64,000 nt of DNA from Limnohabitans sp. (GTDB lineage: Bacteria; Pseudomonadota; Gammaproteobacteria; Burkholderiales; Burkholderiaceae_C): positions 1 to 64,000 of the forward strand of contig JAOATL010000019.1 in assembly GCA_030158125.1 (NCBI GenBank), written 5' to 3'. The translations under genes were made by a program, and so were the position numbers. Shown here one piece after another: positions 53,687-62,739 of the stretch (positions are counted from its first letter, which is position 1; every line of letters begins with the position of its first letter). The notes beneath the pieces were generated by a model. It made no database searches, was not told the origin of the DNA, and saw only the letters and a program-made list of their open reading frames with translations.

Positions 53687-56600
53687 TTGCGCCTTCACAC
53701 TGAGTTTTCCATTGTCGATTCCACCTGCCGCATTGACGATGTGGTGCAGGCAGCGGCAGACGATCAACAACCCGCTTTGGCCATCACAGACCTGAGCAAT
53801 TTGTTTGGCGCCATCAAGTTTTACAAAGCCGCTCGCGGCAAGGGTGTTCAGCCCATTTTGGGGGCTGAAATCTTTTTAGAAGGCTTGGGTGCAGACCCGC
53901 TGGCTTTGTCGCGTGTCATGGTGCTGGTACAAAGCGCCCAAGGCTATTTGAATCTGTCCGAATTGTTGGCGCGTGCTTGGACACAAAACATGGTGAAAAC
54001 CAATGCGGTGGTCAAGCTGGCATGGCTTCAAGAGCTGTCAGAAGGTCTCATCATGTTGTCGGGCGCACAAGCCGGACCAGTGGGGCAGGCCTTGGTGCAA
54101 GGCGATACGTCACGCGCTGCCGAAATTGCCTTGCAATTGGCGTCCATTTTTACGCATCGGTTCTATTTGGAAATTCAGCGGGCAGGTAGGCCAGAAGACA
54201 ATGCGCACGTGGTTGCAGCCGTCAAGTTAGCCTCCCGTTTGAGCTTGCCCGTGGTGGCCACCCATCCTGTTCAATTTTTGACCGAAGACGATTACGAATC
54301 GCACGAAGCACGGGTGTGTATTTCTGAAGGCGAAATTCTGGGCAACCAGCGCCGTGTGCGCAAGTTCACCCGTGACCAGTACTTCAAGTCGTCGGTCGAA
54401 ATGCAGGCGCTGTTTGCCGATGTGCCCAGTGCCTTGGCCAACTCGGTTGAAATTGCCAAGCGCTGCAATTTGTCTTTGGTCTTGGGCAAGCCGCAGCTGC
54501 CCAACTACCCCACACCGCTCACCGATGGCAAGCCCATGCCCATCGAGGACTATTTCCGCTTGTTGTCGGTTGAAGGCTTGGAAGAGCGCTTGGTGCATTT
54601 GTACCCCGATCCAGCCAAACGCGAGCCCGAGCGTGCGCGTTATGCCGAGCGTTTGGAGTTTGAGATCAACACCATCTTGAAGATGGGCTTTCCGGGTTAC
54701 TTCCTCATTGTGGGTGACTTCATCAACTGGGCCAAAAAGAACGGCTGTCCTGTAGGGCCAGGTCGTGGTTCGGGTGCCGGTTCTTTGGTGGCGTATTCTT
54801 TGAAGATTACCGACCTCGATCCGCTGCAATACAACTTGTTGTTTGAGCGTTTCTTGAACCCTGAGCGGGTGTCCATGCCCGACTTCGACATTGACTTTTG
54901 CCAAACCAATCGCGACCGTGTGATTGACTACGTGAAAGACAAATACGGCCGCGATGCCGTCAGCCAAATTGCCACCTTCGGCACCATGGCTGCACGTGCT
55001 GCCATTCGTGACGTGGGCCGTGTGCTCGACATGAGCTACATGTTTTGCGACGGCATCAGCAAACTCATTCCCAACAAGCCAGGGCAGCACATCACCATCG
55101 ATGGCGCCATCAAGGCCGAGCCTATTTTGGCCGAGCGTTTGGACAAAGAAGACGAAGTCAAAACCTTGTTGGCGCTGGCCCAAAAACTCGAAGGCATGAC
55201 CCGCAACGTGGGCATGCACGCGGGGGGTGTGTTGATCGCGCCCGGCAAGCTCACTGATTTCTGTCCTTTGTACCAACAGCCGGGCAGCACCTCGGCCGTC
55301 AGCCAATACGACAAAGACGATGTGGAAGCCATTGGCTTGGTGAAGTTTGACTTCTTGGGCTTGGCCACCTTGACCATTTTGGAAGTGGCGCGCGAGATGA
55401 TCGTGAAGCGCCACAAAGGTCAAGAAAACTTCGCCTTTGAAAACATACCGCTGGACGATACGGCCACTTACAAATTGTTCTCGGATGGCAGAACAGAGTC
55501 CGTGTTCCAGTTTGAAAGTCGCGGCATGCAGGGCATGTTGAAAGATGCGCGGCCTTCTCGTTTGGAAGACCTGATTGCGCTGAATGCCTTGTACCGTCCC
55601 GGCCCAATGGACTTGATTCCCAGTTTCGTGGCGCGTAAACATGGCCGCGAGGTGGTGGAGTATCCGCACCCCTTGGTCGAGAAAGTGCTGTCAGAAACCT
55701 ACGGCATCATGGTGTATCAAGAGCAGGTGATGCAAACTGCGCAGGTCTTGGGCGGTTACAGCTTGGGCGGCGCTGACTTGCTGCGCCGGGCCATGGGTAA
55801 GAAAAAAGCCGAAGAGATGGCCGAGCATCGCGCCATTTTCCGAAAGGGCGCTGAGGCCAATGGTTTGTCGGAAACCAAGGCCGACGAAGTATTTGACTTG
55901 ATGGAAAAGTTTGCCGGCTATGGTTTCAACAAATCACACGCCGCAGCTTATTCTTTGTTGGCGTATCACACGGGTTGGTTGAAGGTCCATTTCACGGCGG
56001 AGTTTTTCTGCGCCAACATGACCATCGAAATGGACGACACCGACAAGCTCAAAGTCTTGTTTGAAGATGCTCTGAAATTTGGCATGACCTTCGATCCACC
56101 CGATGTCAATCGCGGCACACACCGCTTTGAGCCGATGTCGGACAAAGTCATTCGCTATGGCTTGGGTGCTATCAAGGGCACTGGGCAGCAAGCCATCGAG
56201 GCCATTGTGAAAGCGCGTGAGGAGGGCGGCCCCTTCACCAGTTTGTATGATTTCTGCGTGCGTGTAGACCGCAGTCGTTTGAACAAACGCACCGTCGAAG
56301 CCTTGGTCAAGGCGGGTGCCTTTGACTCTTTGCAACGCAATCGTGCGTCATTGGCCGCGTCCATTGACCGTGCCTTTGACTTCTCTACAGCCACCGCGGC
56401 CAACGCCAATCAGGGGGGCTTGTTTGACATGATGGGCGACGACGCCCACGGCTCCAGCACGCAAGAACCAGAGTTGGTGGATGTGTTGCCTTGGGGTGTT
56501 AAAGAGCAACTGACGAATGAGAAAACAGCCGTTGGTTTCTATTTGTCCGGCCATTTGTTTGATGCGGTAGAGCGTGAAGTGCGTTTGTTTGCCAAGCGCA

Positions 56601-57163
56601 AAATTGACGACTTGATTGACAGCCGTGAACCACAGTTGCTGGCCGGCATTGTGAGCGACCTTCGCATCATCAACGGCCAACGCGGCAAGTTGGCAATCTT
56701 TAAGCTGGACGACAAGAGCGCCGTCATGGAGGCCACAGCCGACGAGGCCATGATCAATGCCAATCGTCATCTGCTCAAAGACGATGAGTTGGTCATTGTG
56801 ATGGCCAAGATGCAGGCTGATAGATTCTCTGGCGGTTATCGTTTGTCGATTCAACAAGTGTGGGATTTGCCTTCAGCCCGTTGTCGCTTCGGCAAGTTTT
56901 TGCGTGTGGCCGTCAATGGCCGTGCGCCAGAAGTAGCGCGTTTGGTGAAGGACTTTCCCCCACAGCGCGAGATAACAGAGCAGGGCGAGTTGCTCCGAGG
57001 TTTGCCGGTGCGCTTGAAACTAGAACGCCGTGATGACAAGGTGGCCGCAGCCGCCGAGTTGTTGCTTGGCGAGCAAGCCAAGTTTTTCCCAAGTGATGCA
57101 GCCCTCTCAAGCTGGATTGCCCAAGCCGACCAAGGCAAAGCAGAGATTGTTTACGAAATTTAA
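53675..57163 (+). CDS. dnaE: DNA polymerase III alpha subunit
   Basis: A 1162-residue replicative polymerase, the normal DnaE length. HLRLHTEFSIVD at the start is the PHP domain. The polymerase aspartates lie in SMPDFDIDFCQTNRDRV near residues 402-418 and the finger segment in GPGRGSGAGSLVAYSLKITD. The HhH and OB-fold parts make up the C-terminus. The last codon and TAA stop lie inside the outer end of the palindromic repeat at 57157-57311. Confidence 0.97.
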   Translation: MFVHLRLHTEFSIVDSTCRIDDVVQAAADDQQPALAITDLSNLFGAIKFYKAARGKGVQPILGAEIFLEGLGADPLALSRVMVLVQSAQGYLNLSELLARAWTQNMVKTNAVVKLAWLQELSEGLIMLSGAQAGPVGQALVQGDTSRAAEIALQLASIFTHRFYLEIQRAGRPEDNAHVVAAVKLASRLSLPVVATHPVQFLTEDDYESHEARVCISEGEILGNQRRVRKFTRDQYFKSSVEMQALFADVPSALANSVEIAKRCNLSLVLGKPQLPNYPTPLTDGKPMPIEDYFRLLSVEGLEERLVHLYPDPAKREPERARYAERLEFEINTILKMGFPGYFLIVGDFINWAKKNGCPVGPGRGSGAGSLVAYSLKITDLDPLQYNLLFERFLNPERVSMPDFDIDFCQTNRDRVIDYVKDKYGRDAVSQIATFGTMAARAAIRDVGRVLDMSYMFCDGISKLIPNKPGQHITIDGAIKAEPILAERLDKEDEVKTLLALAQKLEGMTRNVGMHAGGVLIAPGKLTDFCPLYQQPGSTSAVSQYDKDDVEAIGLVKFDFLGLATLTILEVAREMIVKRHKGQENFAFENIPLDDTATYKLFSDGRTESVFQFESRGMQGMLKDARPSRLEDLIALNALYRPGPMDLIPSFVARKHGREVVEYPHPLVEKVLSETYGIMVYQEQVMQTAQVLGGYSLGGADLLRRAMGKKKAEEMAEHRAIFRKGAEANGLSETKADEVFDLMEKFAGYGFNKSHAAAYSLLAYHTGWLKVHFTAEFFCANMTIEMDDTDKLKVLFEDALKFGMTFDPPDVNRGTHRFEPMSDKVIRYGLGAIKGTGQQAIEAIVKAREEGGPFTSLYDFCVRVDRSRLNKRTVEALVKAGAFDSLQRNRASLAASIDRAFDFSTATAANANQGGLFDMMGDDAHGSSTQEPELVDVLPWGVKEQLTNEKTAVGFYLSGHLFDAVEREVRLFAKRKIDDLIDSREPQLLAGIVSDLRIINGQRGKLAIFKLDDKSAVMEATADEAMINANRHLLKDDELVIVMAKMQADRFSGGYRLSIQQVWDLPSARCRFGKFLRVAVNGRAPEVARLVKDFPPQREITEQGELLRGLPVRLKLERRDDKVAAAAELLLGEQAKFFPSDAALSSWIAQADQGKAEIVYEI

Positions 57164-57311
57164 TTGGGGTCAGATCAACATTAATTTCCAATTTAAGGGG
57201 CTAAAGGCTAAGGGGGCTTCCTCATACTGGAGTACCAGAAATCGTTCAGCCCCCTTAGCCTTTAGCCCCTTAAATCGATCAAATTAATGTTGATCTGACC
57301 CCAATTAAATT
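57157..57311. repeat. Long palindromic REPIN-like element between dnaE and tolA
   Basis: Left arm 57157-57218 and right arm 57248-57311 are reverse complements except for a few bases near the middle of each arm. They flank a 29-bp loop (57219-57247). Each outer end carries AATTTAATTGGGG followed by TCAGATCAACATTAATTT, sharing GGGGTCAGATC with the repeats at 36510 and 36548. The element supplies the TAA of dnaE and nearly all of the TAA of tolA and could act as a bidirectional terminator. It looks like two REP units in inverted order. Confidence 0.85.
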
Positions 57312-58260
57312 AATCTTTGGGGCGGAAGCTGATTTCTAGGACGGGGGGGACGCGGCCATCTTCATCGCGGGGAAGGGTGGCGGTTTTGTCGATGGCTTTG
57401 AGCACGGCATCGTCCCAGGCTTTGTTGCCGCTGCTGGACAACAGCTTGCGGCTGAGGATGGTGCCATCGGGTGAGGTGCGCACTTCGACCTCTGCTTTGG
57501 GGTTGCCTGCCACATCTTCTGTGAACGTGATGTTGGGTTTGATGCGCGCACGAATGCGGCCCGCATAGCTGGCCGAGGGGCCTGATGATTTCAAAGCAGT
57601 GCCTTTGGCGTTTTCGTCGCCCGATGCGCCGGCCATGCCTTGCATGCGTTTTAAGTTTTCATTGCGAAGTGCGGCAGCGCGCTTTTCATCGGCGGCGGAT
57701 TTTTTGGCTTTCGCGGCTGCTTCTTCTTTTTTCAGCGCCTCTTCTTTTTTCTTCTTCTCGAGTTCTTTGGCCTTTTCTTTCTCTTTCTCTTTGGCCTTCT
57801 CCTTGGCCTTCTCTTTGTCTAATTTTTCTTTCTCAAGCTTCTCTTTCTCAAGCTTCTTTTTCTTTTCTATGTCAGCTGCCTTTTTCTCTTCAAGTTTCTT
57901 CTTCTCTTTTTCTTTTTTCAGCGCAATGTCCGCCGCTTCACGCTCGGCTTCAGCACTCACTTTGGGAGGTGCAGGCGCTGGCTTGGGTTCTGGCTTGGGT
58001 TCAATTTTTTGAATCGGTTCGGGTGCTTTAACGGGTTCGGGGGGCGTCGGCTCAGGTTCATTGGCGGCAGGCGCCGCTTCTGCTGGTACAGCCGACCACA
58101 ACTCAGCCGATGCTGACAAGGTGTTGGGCTCGGTCTTCCAATGAATGCCCCACGTCAGCGCAGCCAAAAGCAACAAATGCATGAACAAAGCAAAGGACAA
58201 CGAACGGCCAAAGCCACCTACGGGTGGTGGCGCAAATTCGTGATGGACAGAGGCGTTCAT
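57310..58260 (-). CDS. tolA: TolA-type cell-envelope protein (TonB-like)
   Basis: A 316-residue protein: N-terminal membrane anchor near residues 20-40 (LSFALFMHLLLLAALTWGI), a Pro/Glu/Lys segment, a long Lys/Glu/Ala-rich helix (about 100-205, repeating KEK/KEKEK units), and a C-terminal TonB-like domain (about 225-316, AGRIRARIKPNITF). TolA links inner-membrane TolQR to the outer-membrane Pal complex during division. The region is low-complexity but in frame. tolQ and tolR lie upstream; tolB and pal are absent here. Confidence 0.9.
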   Translation of the reverse strand: MNASVHHEFAPPPVGGFGRSLSFALFMHLLLLAALTWGIHWKTEPNTLSASAELWSAVPAEAAPAANEPEPTPPEPVKAPEPIQKIEPKPEPKPAPAPPKVSAEAEREAADIALKKEKEKKKLEEKKAADIEKKKKLEKEKLEKEKLDKEKAKEKAKEKEKEKAKELEKKKKEEALKKEEAAAKAKKSAADEKRAAALRNENLKRMQGMAGASGDENAKGTALKSSGPSASYAGRIRARIKPNITFTEDVAGNPKAEVEVRTSPDGTILSRKLLSSSGNKAWDDAVLKAIDKTATLPRDEDGRVPPVLEISFRPKD

Positions 58261-58300
58261 GCGTTCGGATGGGGGTCAGATGCGGTTCAGTTGACTGTGT

Positions 58301-58720
58301 TCAGGGCGCCAATTGCACAGACAGTCCGACGCGCTGAATGCCTGCACGTTGCAAGGTGTCCATCACCTTGACCACCATTTCGTATTTCACATTGCGATCT
58401 GCACTGATCACCACCGCAGAATTGGCTTGGCCTGTTTGCGCGACGCGCACATTGTTGGCCAAGCTGTCCAAATTGATCTTTTGCGTTTTGCTGTCATTCA
58501 CCATTTCAAGGCTGTCGTCTTTCTGAACCACAATTTGGATGACTTGGTCAGGTTGTTTGGCAGCCTTGCCCACACTGGGCAAGTCCACCACACTAGGGGT
58601 GATCATGGGGGCAGTGACCATGAAAATAATGAGCAACACCAACATCACATCGATGAAGGGCACCATGTTGATTTCATTGATGGTGCGCCGGCCTCGGCCG
58701 CGAGAGGAAACAGCAGGCAT
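58301..58720 (-). CDS. tolR: TolR (ExbD-family) protein
   Basis: A 139-residue ExbD/TolR protein. INEINMVPFIDVMLVLLIIFMVTAPM near residues 14-39 is the single transmembrane helix with the conserved proton-path aspartate. A periplasmic domain follows (about 45-139). It works with TolQ as the proton-driven motor for TolA. It lies 18 bp after tolQ and 40 bp before tolA. Confidence 0.93.
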   Translation of the reverse strand: MPAVSSRGRGRRTINEINMVPFIDVMLVLLIIFMVTAPMITPSVVDLPSVGKAAKQPDQVIQIVVQKDDSLEMVNDSKTQKINLDSLANNVRVAQTGQANSAVVISADRNVKYEMVVKVMDTLQRAGIQRVGLSVQLAP

Positions 58721-58738
58721 GTGAGTGCTTCCTGTAAA

Positions 58739-59470
58739 TTAGTGACCAGACGCAGAAAAGCCTGAGCCCGCAGGCGCTGTGCCCGATGCGCCTGTAGAGC
58801 CACCCAAACTCCTTTGAAGAATGTTGGAGAACTCTTCAATGAAGGTTTCTAGCTTGATGGCCACGCGATCGATGTCTCGCGCAAAACGGTTGTAGGCCAC
58901 CACCGCAGGAATGGCAGAGAACAAACCAATGGCTGTGGCCACCAAGGCCTCGGCAATGCCAGGGGCCACGGTGGCCAAAGTGACTTGCTGCATGCTGGCC
59001 AAACCTGTAAAGGCGTGCATGATGCCCCACACCGTGCCAAACAAACCGACATACGGTGAGACGGAACCCACCGAGGCCAAGAAAGCCAATTGCGATTCGG
59101 CCACGTCCATCTCGCGTTGGAAGCTGGCACGCATGGCGCGTCGAGCGCCGTCCAGCAATGTGCCTGCATCTGAAATGCGGCGTTCGCGCAGTTTTTGGTA
59201 TTCGCGCATGCCGCTTGCAAAAATGCGTTCCATGGGGCCAGCCAGTTTTGAATTTTGCACAGCAGCAGAAAACAAATCGTTCAGGCTGGTGCCAGACCAA
59301 AACTGTTGTTCAAACTGTTCATTCAAAGTTTGAATGCGCTTGATGGCCGTGAGCTTGCGCACAATGGCCGCCCAGCTGGCAATCGAGATGGCCATGAGAA
59401 TTAGCATGACCAACTGCACCACAAAACTGGCATGCAACACGAGTTGGATGATGGACATGTCTTGGTTCAT
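58739..59470 (-). CDS. tolQ: TolQ proton channel subunit
   Basis: A 243-residue MotA/ExbB/TolQ-family protein with three hydrophobic helices (near 8-33, 130-155 and 170-195) including LASVGSVSPYVGLFGTVWGIMHAF and TAIGLFSAIPAVVAYNRF. It forms the motor channel with TolR. The ATG at 59470 overlaps the ybgC stop (ATGA); a start at residue 5 (MSIIQ) is possible. The C-terminal tail is Gly/Ser/Ala-rich. Confidence 0.94.
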   Translation of the reverse strand: MNQDMSIIQLVLHASFVVQLVMLILMAISIASWAAIVRKLTAIKRIQTLNEQFEQQFWSGTSLNDLFSAAVQNSKLAGPMERIFASGMREYQKLRERRISDAGTLLDGARRAMRASFQREMDVAESQLAFLASVGSVSPYVGLFGTVWGIMHAFTGLASMQQVTLATVAPGIAEALVATAIGLFSAIPAVVAYNRFARDIDRVAIKLETFIEEFSNILQRSLGGSTGASGTAPAGSGFSASGH

Positions 59471-59877
59471 TGAAGTGCTTCCAAAATAGCGGCCGGAATA
59501 CGGCCAGGTTTCATGGTTTGACTGTCGACCCATCCAATGCGGATGGTGCCTTCGGCCAATAATTTGCGTTCGCCATCAAGCGTCAGCCACGCCTGCTGGG
59601 CCAAGACCAAACTGGCGCGGCCGGCTTCAGCGGTACGTGCTGTAACTTCTAGCAGATCGTCCAAACGCGCGGGCGAAAAATATTTGATTTGCGTTTCACT
59701 CACCACAAACATGCCGCCGCTTTCTTCTTTCAAAGAATGCTGCTGAATGCCCAGTGAGCGCAACCACTCGGTGCGCGCTCGTTCAAAAAACTTCAGGTAG
59801 TTGGCGTAGAAAACGATACCGCCGGCGTCGGTGTCTTCCCAGTAAATGCGAACAGGAAAAACAAAGCTAGATGTCAT
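59467..59877 (-). CDS. ybgC: Tol-Pal-associated acyl-CoA thioesterase
   Basis: A 136-residue hot-dog thioesterase. [29 protein letters not shown] near residues 9-37 is the YbgC signature with the catalytic aspartate. It hydrolyses acyl-CoA or acyl-ACP and sits before tolQ in most Proteobacteria, as here. It overlaps nusB on one side and tolQ on the other, each by 4 bp. Confidence 0.94.
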   Translation of the reverse strand: MTSSFVFPVRIYWEDTDAGGIVFYANYLKFFERARTEWLRSLGIQQHSLKEESGGMFVVSETQIKYFSPARLDDLLEVTARTAEAGRASLVLAQQAWLTLDGERKLLAEGTIRIGWVDSQTMKPGRIPAAILEALQ

Positions 59878-60407
59878 GCGCGTGCGCGGCCAGCCTGGCG
59901 GTCGGCTTGTACTTCATGGGGACGCAACTGTGGGGCCAAGCCTTCCAGCACGGCGTTGACATATTTGTGACCATCGGTGCCACCAAATTCTTTGGCCAGT
60001 TCGATGCATTCGTTCAAGCTAACGCGCCATGGCACGTCTAGGCAGTGCTTCATCTCAAATACGCCAATCCACATGGCGGCGCGCTCAATGGGGGAAATTT
60101 CGGCCATGCTGCGGTCGAGCAATGGCAAGATGAGTTTGTCCAACTCAAGTGCTTGCTCTGAACAGCCGTACAACAAAGCATCGTAGTGCGCAGAGTCGGC
60201 TTTGTGAAAACCCGACAAATCACGAGTGAACACATCAATGTCTGAGGCTTCATTTTTGCCAACAATGACCTGATACAGCGCTTGCAGCGCAAACTCGCGC
60301 GCACGACTGCGGGCAGACTTGCTGGCCGATTTGCCAGGTTTGCGGCCAGTGGCTTTGGCGCTGTTGGGGTGTACGTCGCCAGCGTCAGGTGCTTGCAGCT
60401 CGCTCAT
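59874..60407 (-). CDS. nusB: Transcription antitermination factor NusB
   Basis: A 177-residue all-helical factor binding boxA RNA with NusE in rRNA antitermination. [15 protein letters not shown] near residues 33-47, the [38 protein letters not shown] segment and the final LA helix are diagnostic. The first 30 residues are a basic/Ala-rich extension not in E. coli NusB, common in Burkholderiales. The start overlaps ribH (ATGA). The ribH-nusB order is widely conserved. Confidence 0.95.
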   Translation of the reverse strand: MSELQAPDAGDVHPNSAKATGRKPGKSASKSARSRAREFALQALYQVIVGKNEASDIDVFTRDLSGFHKADSAHYDALLYGCSEQALELDKLILPLLDRSMAEISPIERAAMWIGVFEMKHCLDVPWRVSLNECIELAKEFGGTDGHKYVNAVLEGLAPQLRPHEVQADRQAGRARA

Positions 60408-60898
60408 GCCAATTCCTCGTCGTCCAACTCGTCGTCACCAATGGACAGGTCTTCCATCAGCATGGCCATTTCAACGGCCACACGGGCAGCATCGCGGCCT
60501 TTTTCAGTTTGACGCGCAATGGCTTGCTCCAAGTTCTCGGTGGTGAGAATGGCATTGGCAATGGGCACGTTGTAATCGAGGGCAATGCGGCTAACGCCAG
60601 CGCCCGATTCATTGGCCACCAATTCAAAGTGATAAGTTTCGCCGCGAATGATGCAACCCAATGCCACCAAGGCGTCGTACTCACCGCGCTCGGCCATGGC
60701 TTGCAATGCGATGGGCACTTCCAATGCGCCTGGCACCAACACGTGGTCGATGTCGTGCACACCCAACTCTTCCAACTCACGAATGCAGGCCACGGCCAAT
60801 GCATTGGTGATGCCTTCATTGAAGCGCGCTTGAACAATGCCAATGTGCAGTCCCAAGCCGTCTAACTCCTGATCAATACCTTTGTCTGCGCCTTGCAT
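60404..60898 (-). CDS. ribH: 6,7-dimethyl-8-ribityllumazine synthase
   Basis: A 164-residue enzyme condensing the RibA/RibD product with dihydroxybutanone phosphate. [13 protein letters not shown] near residues 22-34, [14 protein letters not shown] near 55-68 and the [12 protein letters not shown] segment with the catalytic histidine are intact. The acidic tail ([10 protein letters not shown]) extends beyond the fold. It follows ribBX after 2 bp and overlaps nusB. Confidence 0.96.
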   Translation of the reverse strand: MQGADKGIDQELDGLGLHIGIVQARFNEGITNALAVACIRELEELGVHDIDHVLVPGALEVPIALQAMAERGEYDALVALGCIIRGETYHFELVANESGAGVSRIALDYNVPIANAILTTENLEQAIARQTEKGRDAARVAVEMAMLMEDLSIGDDELDDEELA

Positions 60899-60900
60899 TT

Positions 60901-62034
60901 TTATTCCTTAGGGATGTAACCGGTGACTTCAACGCCATAGCCCGCCATGCTGGGCATGCGTCGGGGTTGGCCCATCAATTTCATTTTGTGAACGCCGCAC
61001 TCGCGCACGATTTGTATGCCCACGCCGTAGGTGCGCAGATCCATTTTGCTTCTGTTGGGTGCTTGGGCTGAGCGCGCACGGCCTTCAAACTGGGCCAGCA
61101 ACTGCTCGGCACTTTCGCCGCAGTTGAGCAACACCGCAACGCCTTGTCCTTGCTTGTTGATGAAGTCGAGGCTGTTTTCCAAACTCCATGAGTGCATGCT
61201 GCGACCCACTTCCAAAACATCAAACACCGACAAAGGCTCGTGCACGCGCACTGGCACTTCGGTGTCTGCAGACCATTTTCCTTTGACCAGTGCCAAGTGC
61301 AAGGACTGGCTGGGTTTGTCTTTGAACGCATGGACGGTGAACTCGCCGTGCGCTGTTTGCATCACGCGTGAACCCACTTTTTCAACCAGAGATTCTGTGC
61401 GATTGCGGTATTCGATCAGGTCGGCAATGGTGCCAATTTTCAAACCGTGTTCGGCGGCAAAAATTTGCAGATCCGGCAAGCGAGCCATGGTGCCGTCGTC
61501 CTTCATGATTTCGCAAATCACAGAAGAAGGGCTGCAACCGGCCATGGTGCCCAGGTCGCAACCGGCTTCGGTATGGCCTGCACGCATCAGCACGCCGCCA
61601 TCGACGGCTTGCAAAGGAAACACGTGACCGGGTTGAACCAAATCAGTCACTTTGGCGTTGGCTGCCACGGCAGTCTTGACGGTCAAGGCACGATCGGCAG
61701 CAGATATGCCGGTGGTCACGCCTTCAGCGGCTTCGATGGAAACTGTAAAGGCGGTGCTGTACACGGTGCCATTGCTGGTTGCCATGGGCGGCAACTTGAG
61801 GTGCTCACAACGTTCACGAGTGAGCGTGAGGCAAATGAGACCTCGGCCATAGCGCGCCATGAAATTGATGGCCTCGGCTGTCACGTGGTCGGAGGCAATC
61901 AGTAAATCGCCTTCGTTTTCGCGGTCTTCGTCGTCCACCATGATGACAATGCGACCTGCGCGCAGGTCAGCGACGATGTCTTCCACGGGAGAAATTTGCA
62001 CAGGCGTCAAAGGACGGCCAGAATTCGTCGTCAT
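60901..62034 (-). CDS. ribB: RibBX: dihydroxybutanone-phosphate synthase with degenerate GTP cyclohydrolase II domain
   Basis: A 377-residue two-domain protein. The RibB half is complete: [12 protein letters not shown] (residues 34-45), [11 protein letters not shown] (151-161) and the E of [12 protein letters not shown]. The RibA-like half (about 210-377) keeps [11 protein letters not shown] but lacks the zinc cysteines: after VRVH (262-265) the expected Cys-containing stretch reads [21 protein letters not shown] cyclohydrolase II activity is therefore unlikely, as in proteins named RibBX. The ATG at 62034 is chosen for the [12 protein letters not shown] family-like start. Confidence 0.92.
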   Translation of the reverse strand: MTTNSGRPLTPVQISPVEDIVADLRAGRIVIMVDDEDRENEGDLLIASDHVTAEAINFMARYGRGLICLTLTRERCEHLKLPPMATSNGTVYSTAFTVSIEAAEGVTTGISAADRALTVKTAVAANAKVTDLVQPGHVFPLQAVDGGVLMRAGHTEAGCDLGTMAGCSPSSVICEIMKDDGTMARLPDLQIFAAEHGLKIGTIADLIEYRNRTESLVEKVGSRVMQTAHGEFTVHAFKDKPSQSLHLALVKGKWSADTEVPVRVHEPLSVFDVLEVGRSMHSWSLENSLDFINKQGQGVAVLLNCGESAEQLLAQFEGRARSAQAPNRSKMDLRTYGVGIQIVRECGVHKMKLMGQPRRMPSMAGYGVEVTGYIPKE

Positions 62035-62044
62035 GTCACTTCTT

Positions 62045-62710
62045 TCAAGAGTGCTTACCAGCCAGAAGGGCTGATGAAGCGGAGTTGGCGGAGGCATCGT
62101 TGCTGAGCATGCGCTCCACATAGCGTGCGATCAGATCGATCTCTAAATTGACAGCGCTGCCTTGTTGCAAGGTGCCAAGTGCTGTGTTGTCGACGGTGTG
62201 GGGAATGAGGTTGATGCTGAACTCGCATCCCGCATTTGAATCGTTCACTTTGTTCACGGTGAGGCTGACACCATTGACGGTGATGGAACCTTTGTAGGCG
62301 AGGTATTTGCCCAGGGCTGCGGGTGCCTGAATTCGCAGTTCCCAGCTTTCGCCCACTTGGGCAAAGTGCGTCACGTGGCCAATGCCGTCCACATGGCCCG
62401 ACACAATGTGACCGCCCAATCGGTCGTGCGCGCGCAAGGCTTTTTCCAAATTGACTTTGCCAAGTTGGTTCAAGCCGCAAGTTTTGTTGAGCGACTCGGC
62501 AGAAATGTCGATGGTGAATTGGTGGGCAGCCAGGTCAAAGGAGGTGACGGTCATGCAGGCGCCGTTGATGGCAATGCTGTCGCCCAGGCCAACGTCGTCC
62601 AGGTAGCCCGTGGGCACCTCGAGAGTGAGTCGCTTGCCATGGCTTAAAGAGCTGCCCAGGTCGTGGAGGGCGGCGATACGCCCCACGCCGGTGATGATTC
62701 CGGTAAACAT
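62045..62710 (-). CDS. ribE: Riboflavin synthase, alpha chain
   Basis: A 221-residue enzyme that dismutates two lumazines to riboflavin. [12 protein letters not shown] is the signature start. Two lumazine-binding repeats follow (about 1-98 and 99-200), with INGACMTV and VNGVSLTVN at matching positions and [12 protein letters not shown] at the junction. It lies 10 bp upstream of ribBX and 29 bp downstream of ribD. Confidence 0.96.
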   Translation of the reverse strand: MFTGIITGVGRIAALHDLGSSLSHGKRLTLEVPTGYLDDVGLGDSIAINGACMTVTSFDLAAHQFTIDISAESLNKTCGLNQLGKVNLEKALRAHDRLGGHIVSGHVDGIGHVTHFAQVGESWELRIQAPAALGKYLAYKGSITVNGVSLTVNKVNDSNAGCEFSINLIPHTVDNTALGTLQQGSAVNLEIDLIARYVERMLSNDASANSASSALLAGKHS

Positions 62711-62739
62711 GGGCGTATTTTCGCAGGGATTGGGGTGGT

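Noticed and set aside
54227..55669. 480-codon - strand open frame inside dnaE
   Set aside because: Shadow of dnaE codon bias; no start context or motif.
57660..57960. Highly repetitive Lys/Glu-codon tract resembling a DNA repeat array
   Set aside because: It is in frame within tolA and encodes the expected helical domain II; not a CRISPR or tandem-repeat element.
58272..58281. GGGGTCAGAT match upstream of tolA, resembling the REP core
   Set aside because: Only 10 bases match and the flanks do not; could be chance.
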